Part shown: in pieces, positions 21,561-33,002 of the stretch
Layout: each line of letters begins with the position of its first letter
Numbering within the stretch: position 1 is the stretch's first letter
Origin: Fragilariopsis cylindrus CCMP1102
Taxonomy: Eukaryota; Bacillariophyta; Bacillariophyceae; Bacillariales; Bacillariaceae
Assembly: GCA_900095095.1 (NCBI GenBank)
Contig: FMBT01000291.1
Span: 124,001-188,000 of the forward strand
Direction of reading: 5' to 3'
DNA length: 64,000 bases
Position numbers and translations under genes: made by a program
The notes under the pieces: model-generated
The model's input: the letters and a program-made list of their open reading frames with translations, nothing else
What the model was told of the DNA's origin: nothing
The model's database searches: none

Positions 21561-23262
21561 CTTGATGTATGTAAAGTACTAGTATTTATGGTAGCTAAAG
21601 ATGGTACTTCAAGTAACTAAAAATATCATACAAATTTAAGATTCATGTAGGCTTTATGTATATTCTCGTTGTGCTATCGTATGACACCTTCGAAGACCTC
21701 CTGCTAACATATCATGAAATTATTCTCTAAAGGTAAAATTAAAAAAAATATATTGTGCTAATTGTTTTTGTATTACCGTTTGTCCGTACGGACTATGGAA
21801 CAAACGACAGTAGTAGTAGTAAAGAATGTATAGTATTATTTTCTCAAAGAAGTCTTCAATGGTCACTGTCAAAAACCCTATTTAATGTTTGATTGAGATT
21901 TCTTATTTAATTTTTATGTTTTGAAGATGGGGATAAAAAACAAGCCAAACGACGATTTGGCACGATTGCAATAAGTAATATTAGCATATTTCAATACACA
22001 AAATGAGACCACAAAAATACCTACAGCGCTTTCATTTCATCATTCCGGAAGGGAAGGATCCGTTAAATAAATTAAATATAACTATCAGATGCTGGTCGGG
22101 GCCGTTCAAAACTTTCATTCCTCTCTTCCCATGAGCAACTCTGCACCATTATTAGTTACCATCCATGTCTTCCCCACATTTTTCTGTGCAAACAAGAATG
22201 ATGATACTACACTACAATACAATACAGTACATCGTAGCTTTTGTTACATTATGTGCTGGGTCTAAAGCAGTTACGGGTGTCTTCAGCGTCTCATCTAATC
22301 TATCTCCAAAAGTAGACATTTCAATGACTAGATTCCACAGTAAAAGACAGTACCCTACTACTTTTATTCCTACTGTAGCTTAGGGTGGCGTGGGGTGGCA
22401 AACAATCATTAACAACATTCAGCTAAATCATACAACAATATATTTGTTTTTTGAAAGTAGATTAACTTGTAATATGGTGGAACTATCCAGCTCGTCATAT
22501 ATTTGACTGGCATTCATGTTATAATATAAGAATGATATGAATGACTCAACCCAATCCAATTCAACACACTATATTGTATTATTTGCCATCAGAGAAAAAT
22601 AATGCTGATGAATAATAATACAGTTTTATTTTGTGATCATTGCCACATCAAAGACAAATATATAATTATATGACATTATATACACCTATAAAAGAGGTGT
22701 AGTGAGCAAAGAATTTAGTCTAACAAGATGTTTTGTAAATCTCAACAGCCTAGCTAGCTAATGTGTTGTTGGATTAATTTGTGTCGGTAAGGGTTACTAT
22801 TAATATTATTACTAATGTACAATGTTATGGTATCAAGCTATAATATCAAAAATACATTAAAGATTGGGGATGCCATCATGTTGTTATTCAGTTGTTCATT
22901 AAAAATTGCGTTTTTTAAGAAAGTACAACGCATCTCCTAACCCTAACCTTATCTAATTGTGTGTAAAACTTTTCACATTTCTTCTTTACAAAATAATGCA
23001 TAAAGCACTGTAGCACTAAGTTACTACATGTACTTCGTATTAGTATTTGATTGTACCATAATCTCACATCTAAATACGAGAAACTGGTTTCTGAAGTGTA
23101 ATAATCGAGCAAGTAATCACCGTACCGATCAGGCGGTGGGTTGTTCCGAACGATGGCGTTCAGTCAATCATAGCTTGATTGATTCATTCGATTGATTCTA
23201 TTATTTGCATCACAACTCCTCAATTGCAGAACCGCGAATAATCGTCGAACGATTGAATCGTG
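21561..23262. other. Long intergenic region
   Basis: About 1.7 kb of AT-rich sequence upstream of two divergent genes. A 72-codon frame at 22165-22383 has a signal-peptide-like stretch but no other support. A (CCCTAA)2-like motif lies at 22936-22948 and a TATAAAAG at about 22687. Nothing else recognised. Confidence 0.4.
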
Positions 23263-25218
23263 ATGGAGAAACCACCATATTCATATATGATGAGACTGAG
23301 GGGCGTTGATCGTAGCGTGGATACACAGTTGAAAGAGAAAATTCCCCCCAAAAATGTGTTGCCATTGTCGTCCTCATCGGTACCACTTTCTTTAGACGAA
23401 ACGGCATCGAATGCATCTTTATCCTCTTCATCTGTTTCGCTTTCATCAACAGCATCTTCATCATCGAATTCTCCCATATCTTCTACATCAACTCCAACAA
23501 AATCTTCACCGGTCGGATCCCCATCTTCGTCTTCATCGCTATCTTCGTCGAAGTCGAAATCGAAATCGATATCGATATCGAATTTGACTGCTACTACAAG
23601 CCGTCATTCTCAAATTTTACTCGCGATTTTATCACTCAACCGAGATCAAGTAGTCTGGGAAGATATGGAAGATGATGTGTACATATTGCTGGACGGAAAT
23701 TTGGACCGATTACTGATATGCAAAGAATTTTACTTCCAAAGCGATCTACCACCAAGAAAAAAGTGCGCTCTTTTGAAGAGCATATCTTATCTTCTTTCGA
23801 ATAAGGCCGATGATATGTCAATGCATGACGAACACATTTCGCGGGTTGCTTCCTTCCTATCAATGGGGAGAGACTCACGACATCTCAAGTTAGGAGTTTT
23901 GAGTACTCTGTACATGTGCCTGTTGACACCATCCGTATTATTGTTATCATCATCGTCGTCATCGTCGTCGTCATCAATACCAGCTACCACCAATGACCCT
24001 GAAAGGAATAGCGATGTCGTAGCGGAAAGTATGTTCAATTTTTTGACCGCAAGAAACAAAGAATGGGATATTTGCAGTGAGTATACTCACTCAGCAGCAA
24101 TGACCCTTGTGTATGAACTTCGAGCAAAATGTTTGAGAGAACTGGACCTAGAACGGGAACGAATACGACGTGTTGTAGATAACGGTGAAAATACGGCAGT
24201 TCTAATCGCAACGGGGGCAAAGCTTGTTGAATTTGGTATTCAAAAATCTAATAAAGCTATCGAAGGACAGATCAGTAACGCGGGAAAGAAAATGAAAAAT
24301 TGGATAGATGTTGATGATGATCAACATCGGGTGGTGGATCATCGTGATGCGATTATCGTTAGAGCGTTTTCTGGTTCGACCAAAAGAGCTTCTGAATACG
24401 TACGAAAAAGTACGAAGCTCGCGGCCCAAAAAACAATGGATGCAACATTATCTGGCTTGTATACGATTGGAAACAAATTTGAAGAAGGTGGACTAGCCGA
24501 AAAGCTATCACCCGAAAGCCGTGAAATAATTAAAGCAGCTGGAAGGGTTGGAATGGCTAGTGTCGGAGCCATTGTTCTAGTCTCAGAAGCAGTGATGGAA
24601 ACAGGTCGAAGTGTGAGCGCCAAGACAGCCGAAGTGACGGTAGATGTCGTCGGTCACAAATATGGAACCGCAGCTGGAGAAGTTGTTAAAGATGCTGCAG
24701 ATACTTGCACGAATGTGTGGGAATCCATTGGAAATATATCATTGGTTGGAAGTGGGTCGAATTTGGTCAAGACTGCTGCAGGCGACGTAGGGAAGAAACA
24801 AATTGATGAAGACGTCGAGAAAGCGAAGAAGATGATTGTGAAGTTAGAACGGCAAGGGTCGATCATCGCAAGACAAACATTAGGTATTGAATGGAAAGGA
24901 AATTGGACAAAAGAACTTTGCGCCTCTAAAAATCTCAATCAAGATAACGTCGACGGAACTCTTCAACAAAGAGATGGTATGGCAATTACCATGGCTAGAA
25001 GCCCAGTTACGAAGTCAACGTTGATATCCACGGATATCAAATCAGATGGATCGAGAAAATCCATAGAAATAAAACAACAATCCAGTTCTATCGAAAATTA
25101 TTCATCCAGTACAAAGCATGATACACCGGTATCGCTGAGACGTTCGCTTTCGATGGATGCCATATTATGGTCTAAGCAACGCAATGAAACCAACAAGAAA
25201 AGAATGAGCCTTAAATAA
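23263..25218 (+). CDS. Senescence/spartin-domain protein
   Basis: From ATG 23263 an uninterrupted 651-residue frame. A Ser-rich N-terminal region (about 35-105) precedes a globular part with LLDGNLDRLLICKEFYFQSD. Residues about 300-500 resemble the plant senescence/spartin domain: Lys/Ala-rich amphipathic helices such as SNKAIEGQISNAGKKMKNWI, GRVGMASVGAIVLVSEAV and KYGTAAGEVVKDAADT. Family members (spartin, ERD7) bind lipids and associate with lipid droplets, endosomes or mitochondria. A different frame just upstream (about 23229-23310) also reads as protein, so the true N-terminus may lie further upstream. Confidence 0.7.
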   Translation: MEKPPYSYMMRLRGVDRSVDTQLKEKIPPKNVLPLSSSSVPLSLDETASNASLSSSSVSLSSTASSSSNSPISSTSTPTKSSPVGSPSSSSSLSSSKSKSKSISISNLTATTSRHSQILLAILSLNRDQVVWEDMEDDVYILLDGNLDRLLICKEFYFQSDLPPRKKCALLKSISYLLSNKADDMSMHDEHISRVASFLSMGRDSRHLKLGVLSTLYMCLLTPSVLLLSSSSSSSSSSIPATTNDPERNSDVVAESMFNFLTARNKEWDICSEYTHSAAMTLVYELRAKCLRELDLERERIRRVVDNGENTAVLIATGAKLVEFGIQKSNKAIEGQISNAGKKMKNWIDVDDDQHRVVDHRDAIIVRAFSGSTKRASEYVRKSTKLAAQKTMDATLSGLYTIGNKFEEGGLAEKLSPESREIIKAAGRVGMASVGAIVLVSEAVMETGRSVSAKTAEVTVDVVGHKYGTAAGEVVKDAADTCTNVWESIGNISLVGSGSNLVKTAAGDVGKKQIDEDVEKAKKMIVKLERQGSIIARQTLGIEWKGNWTKELCASKNLNQDNVDGTLQQRDGMAITMARSPVTKSTLISTDIKSDGSRKSIEIKQQSSSIENYSSSTKHDTPVSLRRSLSMDAILWSKQRNETNKKRMSLK

Positions 25219-25414
25219 ATGTGGAACGGGATTTTTCACACTTAACCAGGTTCATAAGCAACTAGACATTTGAAATTTAAAAAATAGACATTCACACTAA
25301 TATAGATATATTACAAATACATGTTCTGTAGTATTACTTTTCGGTAGTAAAGTAGATGAAAGATACTACAATGATCTAAAAGTCCAATAAATTTTATGCA
25401 ATCTAATGTATGTA

Positions 25415-27075
25415 TCATCCCTTCAACATGTTAGGTTTCAAATCTAAAAGTGCAACGGATAATTCTTGCGGTGTATCAGATACGGACGTCGAACCTTTTC
25501 CACATATGAGGTCATTTCTCGGTCCGGAACAAGTCTTCCCTATCGTCTCTTGAAACTCAGCTCCCTCCACACCGAGTTCATTTAAGGTGTCTAAAAACGC
25601 AGGCCTTCCCGCCTTTAATTAGAAAAGATGTTGTCAATTTCAGATTGTATGTATGCAAATATAGAATTAGGAAGAAAATATGACAGAAAGTGAGAGAACG
25701 AAGCAAGCAAAAGTGCGTATCGTTATATAACATTCACGACCTTTCCTTTCAATTCAACGAAGAACGTACACGGCCGGGAGAATCTCCGATTATTACTCGG
25801 CAATTATTACGTAATGCTTCTACCGCTCGATGAGCCATGGCGACCCCCGTTTTTGGTTCATACATAATATCCGCAGCACAAACAATATCGATCCCCTGTA
25901 CAGGTAATGGCTGCTGTTCTAAATCACACAAATCTAATAGCTGTGTTTCAATCCTCGATGAGGACGATGAGTTTATGTTATCGGCAGCGTATCGGGTCAA
26001 TGCTAAGGCTAACGGTTCATAATCTGTTGCGATGACTCGTTTGGCTCCACCCATTGCTACCGAAATCGATACCAAACCTGTAGTAATTATAAAGAGAAGG
26101 AAATGTATACGATACAAATCAAAACCAGCGTTAAAGAATCATGATTTCAACAAAGTTTGTACTTCTGTATGAGCAATTGATTTACATCGTGCATTAAACA
26201 ATAGATACAATTCACATGCATCGTTGTAGTAGCGATCCTGATGGAAATATTAAATCTTCAAGCAAGAAGTAACCTCGAACTTCAGATGAACTATGCATTA
26301 AATTTCTCGTTAATTTCAACGAAAACAAAAACGTATCATCTATATAATGACAACAAATCGAAACACACACACACACACACACACACACAATCTTACCTGT
26401 CCCTGTTCCTAGCTCTACTATAGATAAGGAATTTAGATTATCTCTCAAATCCGGTCGAGAAAGCATATAGTTTGAAACAGCCCATGCTGCTGGCCAAAGT
26501 ACTGCACCATACGGGTCACCCTCTGCTATACGTTTTTGTTTTTTCTCCTTAACACCACCAACATCAACTCCAATCTCAAATTCTTCTTCTTCTTCAAGTT
26601 CTAGACATTCATTAACAAGATCTTCTTGTGAGTCAGCGGTGGCCTCTAACACGGCAACCGTTCCTATGACAGGAAGCTCGTTGGTCACTTCTCTACAAAC
26701 GACACCCTGTACGGTATGGAACAATGCTGGATTTGAATTTTTGCTGCTGTTGTTGTTGTTGTTGTTGTTGTCGTTATTGTTGTCGTCGTGTGAAGTAAGA
26801 ACGTCATCACCCCCCACAGGGACTGCAACGGATGGTAAAAACGTTGTTGTTCTTAGAAATTGTTGTCTTTGATGTATTGATGATAGACCAAGATGATACG
26901 GAGTGGTGGTATCCAAAGAAAATCCAAACACTAACATTCCTATCGGCAGTAGTTCGTCATTATTATTATTATTATTATTATTATTAACAACGAAAACAAT
27001 AGCAACAAGAAAGCACAGGAAAATTGCTATAGAACGAACATTATTAAGGCGTCTCTGAGGTCGAAGTTTGATCAT
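25415..27075 (-). CDS. METTL21/FAM86-type protein methyltransferase
   Basis: Three exons, 27075-26397, 26077-25770 and 25612-25415; 394 residues. The N-terminus is a hydrophobic anchor or signal (about 15-31), followed by Asn runs and a variable region. The catalytic part has GAVLWPAAWAVSNYM, SAM-binding motif VELGTGTG split by intron 1, AKRVIATDYEPLAL, and CAADIMYE, the Methyltransf_16 pattern. This family methylates lysines (or related residues) on translation factors and chaperones; the substrate here is not deducible. Intron 1 carries a (TG)n tract close after its GTAAGA donor. Intron 2 uses donor GTACGT. Divergent from TOP1. Confidence 0.8.
26363..26389. repeat. (AC)13 microsatellite at an intron 5' end
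   Basis: On the coding (minus) strand this is a TG tract starting a few bases after the GTAAGA donor of the methyltransferase intron 1. Confidence 0.95.
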
Positions 27076-27913
27076 TATTTTAACACCAGTACTGGGAACT
27101 TCTTAACATATCTACTTTGAATTTGTGTCGTCGTTAACATATGATATCATCTTCAAAGATACGCCAACGCTCGAACGCTGATTTAAAAAGAATTCGAAAA
27201 AACAACATTTATTCAAGATTTTTTTGTGTGGTCTCGTCTTTACGTCGTCCGGCGATATTAGCACATCGTTTTCATCATCATCACCGGCAAAAGTATCTTA
27301 CTATTCGCGCCATAATGTTCTTTGGCATCGTCTTTACTGTGACGTCGTCGAAGAATAAGTGTCTTGCCGTCTTGCCGTCGTACACAATTCGCGCAACCTA
27401 CCGGTTCGTACTGTACGCCACTGCTGTACGCGCCCTAACTGCATTGCTTTTTGCTTTCACTTTAGCTCCACAGAAATAACATGGTAACTTTTACCGCATT
27501 CTACGCACTAACATTCAACATATGCATTATTTTGTCGAAGACAGCAGTCAAATCTACAGTATTACTACCTGTGTACAACCAGCCTAGAAAAACCACATAC
27601 TAACGCTGTCTTGTTCTGCTTTCAACTTCTAAGCTACTTACGGTATTAGCAGCCAGCATTGTACACAATTCAAATTTGAATAATAGATACGTTGATTACT
27701 TTCTTGGCTTCGTTCCTGCTCGACTCAGCTCTAATAACGAATATACTATTACGATATCGTTATTAGTTAAAGACATCTATAGACTTCTCACCATCGTCAT
27801 TCATTAATATTCTACTACAATAGCACGAATTCTTCGCTCTGCAGTTCGCGTTTTCAAAGTAGTTGAGTAGACACAAGTAACAAGCAAGCACGGTCAGGCC
27901 AATACAAGCAAGT
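27076..27913. promoter_or_regulatory. Divergent methyltransferase/TOP1 upstream region
   Basis: About 840 bp between start codons. GGCGCGAA (minus strand, 27304-27311) repeats the core of the E2F-like site near MCM7. A 112-codon frame at 27141-27479 is unsupported. Confidence 0.35.
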
Positions 27914-30399
27914 ATGAGTTCCGATGATGATGACGACGACATGCCTTTAGCAGCTATGGCCACCAACAAGACTAGCAAGAAAAGGATTAAGATAAAAATC
28001 AGTCCAAAGAAGAAAAACCAAAGCGATGATGATGATAACGACGGCGACGGCGACTACATGGACACACCTGCATCTCCTGTTCCTAGCAGTAGTGCAAAAA
28101 GTAGTAGCGGCAGTAAGAAGAAACGGAAACGAGAAAATGGAGGAAGTAGCAGCAAACCAGAAACAGTCGTATCATCATCGTCATCGGCAAAGAAAAAGAG
28201 TAAAAAGACAACAACTACTGCCAATGGTACTACTACTAGTGCCAACAAAGGCACTTAAGAAGTTAGATAAATCAGAACGGCTTCAATATGCGATGCAATC
28301 ATTTTTATGGTGGAATGCAAAGGAAGCACCTGAAGGTTGTCAATGGTCAACGATGGAACATGCCGGTGTTAGCTTTCCAGAATCGTATGAACCACATCGT
28401 GTCAAAATGAAATATGATGGTAAACCGATCCAATTAACATCGGTACAAGAGGAAGCGTGAGTGTTACTTACTACTAAATGTATATATATATATATATATT
28501 GTATTGATGGTCTTTTGTTTTCTTCACTATTCGTATCTCACAAAAAAAGACTTCTTCGTTTCGTTAATAATAAAATCAAACATATATATACACATACTGA
28601 ATGATAGTATGACATTTTTTGCGGCCATGGATCCGGATGGAATGCATTTAAAGAATCCGAAAACTGGAAAGATATTCATCAAGAATTTCTTTGCCGATTT
28701 TCGATCCACTTTAGGCAAGGGTCATATTATTAAGGATTTTAAAAAGTGTGACTTTGAACCTGTCCGAATACATTTGAATCAACAAAAACTTATTAAGAAG
28801 GCAATTTCTGATCAAGAACGAAAAACGAATAAGGACGATCGGAACAAGCTCATGTTCAAATTTGGAATTGCACAGGTAGACGGACACTTAGAGAAAGTCG
28901 GTAACTTTAACATGGAACCACCAAGTGCCTTCCGAGGACGGGGAGAACATCCCAAGATGGGAAAGCTCAAATCACGTGTGGCACCGGAACAAGTATCACT
29001 GAATTTGTCGGAATGTGCACCTATCCCACGTTGTGATGTTCCTGGTCATGCTTGGGGGGATATTCGTCACGATCCCCGTGGACAATGGTTAGCCACATGG
29101 AAAGAAAACATCAACAACCAATCCAAGTACATGCAGTTGGCAGCGCAATCGTCCTTTAAGGGTAAATCGGATCGATTCAAGTATAACAAAGCAGCGAAGT
29201 TGTGTGAAAAGATTCTTAAGGTTCGTAAATCTTACAAGACCGATCTGAAGTCCAAGGATAAGGAGGTAAAACAACTTGCGACCGCTACGTGGGTTATTGA
29301 TCGACTAGCACTTCGTGTTGGTGGCGAAAAGGATACCGATGAAGAAGCCGATACGGTCGGATGCTGTTCTCTCCGGGTTGAACATCTTCATTTTGACCCC
29401 AATGGGGAGGGTGGAGATAATAAAGAAATCGAACTCGAGTTTCTTGGTAAGGATTCCATGCTTTTCAAGCAAACAATCGACTTTGGCGCTGCCATGTTCA
29501 ACGACAACCAAGGTATGGGTGATAAGGTGTATACCAATCTCAAATCCTTTTGTGCGAAGAAGAAACAGACGGATGAAATCTTTGATAGTATTAATCCTAC
29601 TATGCTAAACAATCACCTTAAACAGTTCATGGATGGATTATCTGCTAAAGTTTTCCGTACGTACAACGCCTCACGGACGTTGCAAGAAGAACTTCGCAAG
29701 ACAGAAGGTTCTAATAGATGGAATCGACTAACTGCGGCTGAAAAAGTTGCTGAATACAACAATGCGAATCGTGAAGTTGCTATTCTTTGTAACCATCAAA
29801 AGTCCGTCAGCAAGGCGCAAGAGACGCAACTTGATAATCTTGGTGGTAAGCTAGAACAGTTAAAGAAACAGAAAAAGATGTTGAAGAAGATACTCATATA
29901 TTTAAATAAGGGTAACGATTCCGCCAAGATTCCTTTGAAGAAACACGACGAAAAGAAATTAAAAGACGCAGCTGAAAAGGCAGTGGAAAAAGCTAAGAAG
30001 ATGAAGAATAAGGCCAAGACAAACGAAGAAAAAATCAAGGCTACGGAAGCCGATGAAGCTGCTAAGCAGAAAAAACGTGATGTTACGGCCATCAAATTCA
30101 AGCAAGCTCATTTGTGGGAGAAGATTCCTTCCACGGAGCAAGTTGCGAAGAAAATTACAAATTGGAGCTCAAAGATTGCTAAGATGGAAATGGATCTTAA
30201 GCATAAGGATGATAATAAGGAAGTTTCCTTGGGTACCTCCAAAATTAACTATATGGACCCACGAATTACTGTTGCATGGTGTAAGCGTAACGAAGTTCCA
30301 ATTGAAAAGGTTTTTTCAAGGACACTCCGTGACAAGTTCAACTGGGCCATGGCTGTGTTGCCTGATTGGGAATTTAACGCAAAAATTGCCGTCGAGTAA
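27914..30399 (+). CDS. TOP1: DNA topoisomerase I (type IB)
   Basis: Two exons, 27914-28456 and 28608-30399 (about 777 residues). The N-terminus is the usual acidic and Lys/Ser-rich disordered domain. The core begins [20 protein letters not shown], continues through [38 protein letters not shown] and [11 protein letters not shown]; a Lys-rich linker coiled coil follows. The C-terminal domain has [13 protein letters not shown], with the catalytic tyrosine, and [20 protein letters not shown]. It relaxes supercoils by transient single-strand cleavage during transcription and replication. One apparent extra base near 28,247 separates the N-terminal frame from the core frame; everything else is intact, so a sequence error is likely. 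Confidence 0.95.
28481..28499. repeat. (TA)n in the TOP1 intron
   Basis: TA dinucleotide run about 25 nt into the intron. Confidence 0.9.
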
Positions 30400-31122
30400 G
30401 GAAGGGGAGCGCCTTGGGAGTTGTAGTATTATTTTTACGTTTTTTGCCGAATCAAAAGACTTATCAGCATAAATATGGACATGTGGTTGTTACAAGTAAG
30501 CATTAGAAAATGAGAAGAAATGGGAACATAATTTCTTCGAACTTAATTAATTGTTAGGGTGAAATATGATAATTAAGACGTTAACTTATATACATCGGAT
30601 CTTCCATATATATTACTACAATCTAGCTAGTCCTACTTAAAGTTATGTATAATATTGTCTTGATGCAAAATCTTATTTTTGTCTACTACTAGCACGTCTA
30701 TGCTAGGCAGGATGAAAGCGCGTCTCTTCAATGTATTATAAGTTTCAATGTGTGTAGATTACAACAAGTACAAAGCTTCTGTGGACTTAATTTTGTGATC
30801 AAAGTTAGTATTGAAAAGTCGGGGGGGGGGGGGGGGATGCGAGTTTTTACGATTTTCAATAAGTTTTTGAATCGAATGAATCGAATCAACAAAAACAAAC
30901 AAACCAAACAACAAACAACAAACAACACCACAACACCACAACAACAAACAACGACAAACAACATAACTTGTCGAATCGAATCGAAAACAAACTACAAACC
31001 CTTGCCGAATCGAAACAAATACAACAACACAACCTAATTTAACTTTCAGACTTGCTACGGATACAAAACATCAACGCGTTATAATATAAAGAGCTTGTAA
31101 ACGTAGAATTTGAATCGACAAT
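30400..31122. other. Intergenic with G16 run and AAC-rich/AATCG-rich stretch
   Basis: Poly-G at 30821-30836, then about 150 nt poor in G and rich in AAC repeats with several AATCGAATC units (30867-31012). This lies just upstream of RPB4. No gene seen. Confidence 0.5.
30821..30836. repeat. Poly-G tract (16 G)
   Basis: Uninterrupted G run about 290 bp upstream of the RPB4 start. Confidence 0.9.
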
Positions 31123-31727
31123 ATGCAAGAATCTGGCATAGAGGAGAACGCTGCTGAACGCAAATTTGGCCCTCAATTTGACGATATCCACATTTTATCG
31201 AACGCCCAAGTGGCTGTGATTTTACAAGTTAGTGCTGGTCAGGCAGTAACTCGTGACGAAGAACTCAATGAAGTATATCGAAAGACCCAGAAGTATGTAG
31301 AAAGATTTAATCAGATGGCGAATAAAGAAAAGGACCATCAGGGTAAGTACTACGGTGGAAATTTACCGTAAACACACAATATCATATGCGATTGATTCCA
31401 AAATTCAACTCACCTTTTTTCCCACGTTTTTGTGGCACAATACAATTGATGCATTTGTGTCTCTTGTGTGTTAAATTGAATTCAGAACTGGTGGAGGAAT
31501 TGGATAATTTACAAGATGCCCTAACTACTTTTCGAAAAGAAACAGACGACGGAGATGAACTCGAGCTACATGGATTTGAAGTTGCGGCTCTAATGAATTT
31601 AGTAATTGCTGACACGACTGTAGAAGAAGCATGCGCCTTAATCCCCTCGCTTTCACGTCTGCCAGAGGCAGCTATTGACGAAATTCTTGATTTAATTAAG
31701 AGTACGATGCTGAGAATCATATCCTAG
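31123..31727 (+). CDS. RPB4: RNA polymerase II subunit RPB4
   Basis: Two exons, 31123-31342 and 31486-31727; 153 residues, close to the family length. Starts with an acidic leader, then FGPQFDDIHILSNAQVAVIL, an EVYRKTQKYVERFNQ helix and, in exon 2, HGFEVAALMNL followed by EEACALIPSL, which match the RPB4/RPC17 HRDC-like fold. RPB4 pairs with RPB7 as the stalk of Pol II, acting in initiation and mRNA decay coupling. The intron is phase 1. RPC17 (Pol III) is a less likely alternative, as spacing and the ALIPSL motif fit RPB4 better. Confidence 0.85.
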
Positions 31728-33002
31728 GTACACACACTAATTAGCAAAGGATAAGATGATGTAAAATGAAATGGTACGAATAGCAACAGCGTTGTTATTG
31801 CATAGCGAAAACGATAATATAATTGATTTGGGGAATAATGGAATAATGATTCAATTAGCTCTGCAATACGCCGTTTTTGCTTCTAAACAAAATTTAAATA
31901 ACTGTACATTATAAAGGTTTAAGGACAATTTGACATTCTTAGTTCCATCGGCGTAAACAATCAAATATTAGTCAGATGGAATGTTCTCTTTGTTCTGTAC
32001 GTTTTTGTGGTCAATCTATGATGGGAAAGCAACTCAGAATAATCTATGTGAATTTTTCTCTGAATAAAATTTCGCTTATTGTTGTTACACCTCAAAATAG
32101 CTTTACAGACAATTAAAAATGATTTTTACACAAGGATATACAATGATTTACAGTGTTTAATGAAATAATCATCAGGGACATAGAATCGAGGAAAGTATAG
32201 TACCTATGCCTGCTGAAATGTTTTCATTGGAAGAAAGATCCAATGGGAAATTACCAGCTTTATGCTTGTGCTTGTGCATGACTTCTATTATTCCAATGTT
32301 AATTCAGTTTCCACCCAGGTGTTGCGAACACAATCATCTGAGTCAATAACAGATTAGTTGTTGAAGCTGAATCCATTGAGATTGAAGGCCATAGCGGATG
32401 ACAGTCTTCAACCAGATACTAAGGAGGGCGGGATACTGCAAGGGAAGGAAAAAGTGCAACATATGTGAGTTGTTAATGAATGACACATACTACTATTGTT
32501 GGTTGGTATACTTGTTCTCAGTGGTCTCACAAATCAATGAAGAAGTTACAAGAATTCCACACATGACAGAAAACAATGATCCACCAAGTACATTGTAACA
32601 CTAGCCACGTCCAAGGGATACATCAAGATGTTCTGCTCTGCTTGGAGAGCCAACATAAAATAGAAGGTGCAGCTAACGCTAAGCTACTACCAATTGGCAT
32701 AGCATCAAAGGAGCTATCCTGTCCAATGGGGTATTATGTGAGGAAAGCAACCATTGCGGCAAGAACAGGGATGGAAAAGGCAGCAGAGATTCATTGGTAA
32801 TGGACCACCATAGTAAAGCTACAAGTTGTCGTGACTAAAAATACTCATGACTAAAATACTCGTGACTCCAATTTTTTCATTTCTTAGAATATTCAGAATA
32901 TATTTATAGTCGTATGGATCTTTGGGATCTATTTCTTATTGTAAACCTGATGTTATTGTGATTCAATTGCTCATAACATATACCTCTATCAGAAAGGCAA
33001 CG
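31728..33002. other. Intergenic; possible unclassified relic at about 32.2-32.8 kb
   Basis: The first 450 bp is AT-rich spacer. From about 32,200 to 32,830 composition becomes less AT-rich and short frames appear (32398-32598, 32576-32800) that overlap and lack clear starts or family motifs. It may be an old mobile-element or gene relic, unclassified. Confidence 0.3.

Noticed and set aside
22165-22383. 72-codon frame with a hydrophobic stretch
   Set aside because: It could be a small secreted protein, but there is no other evidence in a 1.7-kb AT-rich spacer.
27141-27479. 112-codon plus-strand frame upstream of TOP1
   Set aside because: No domain, odd composition and location in a divergent promoter region; no support beyond length.
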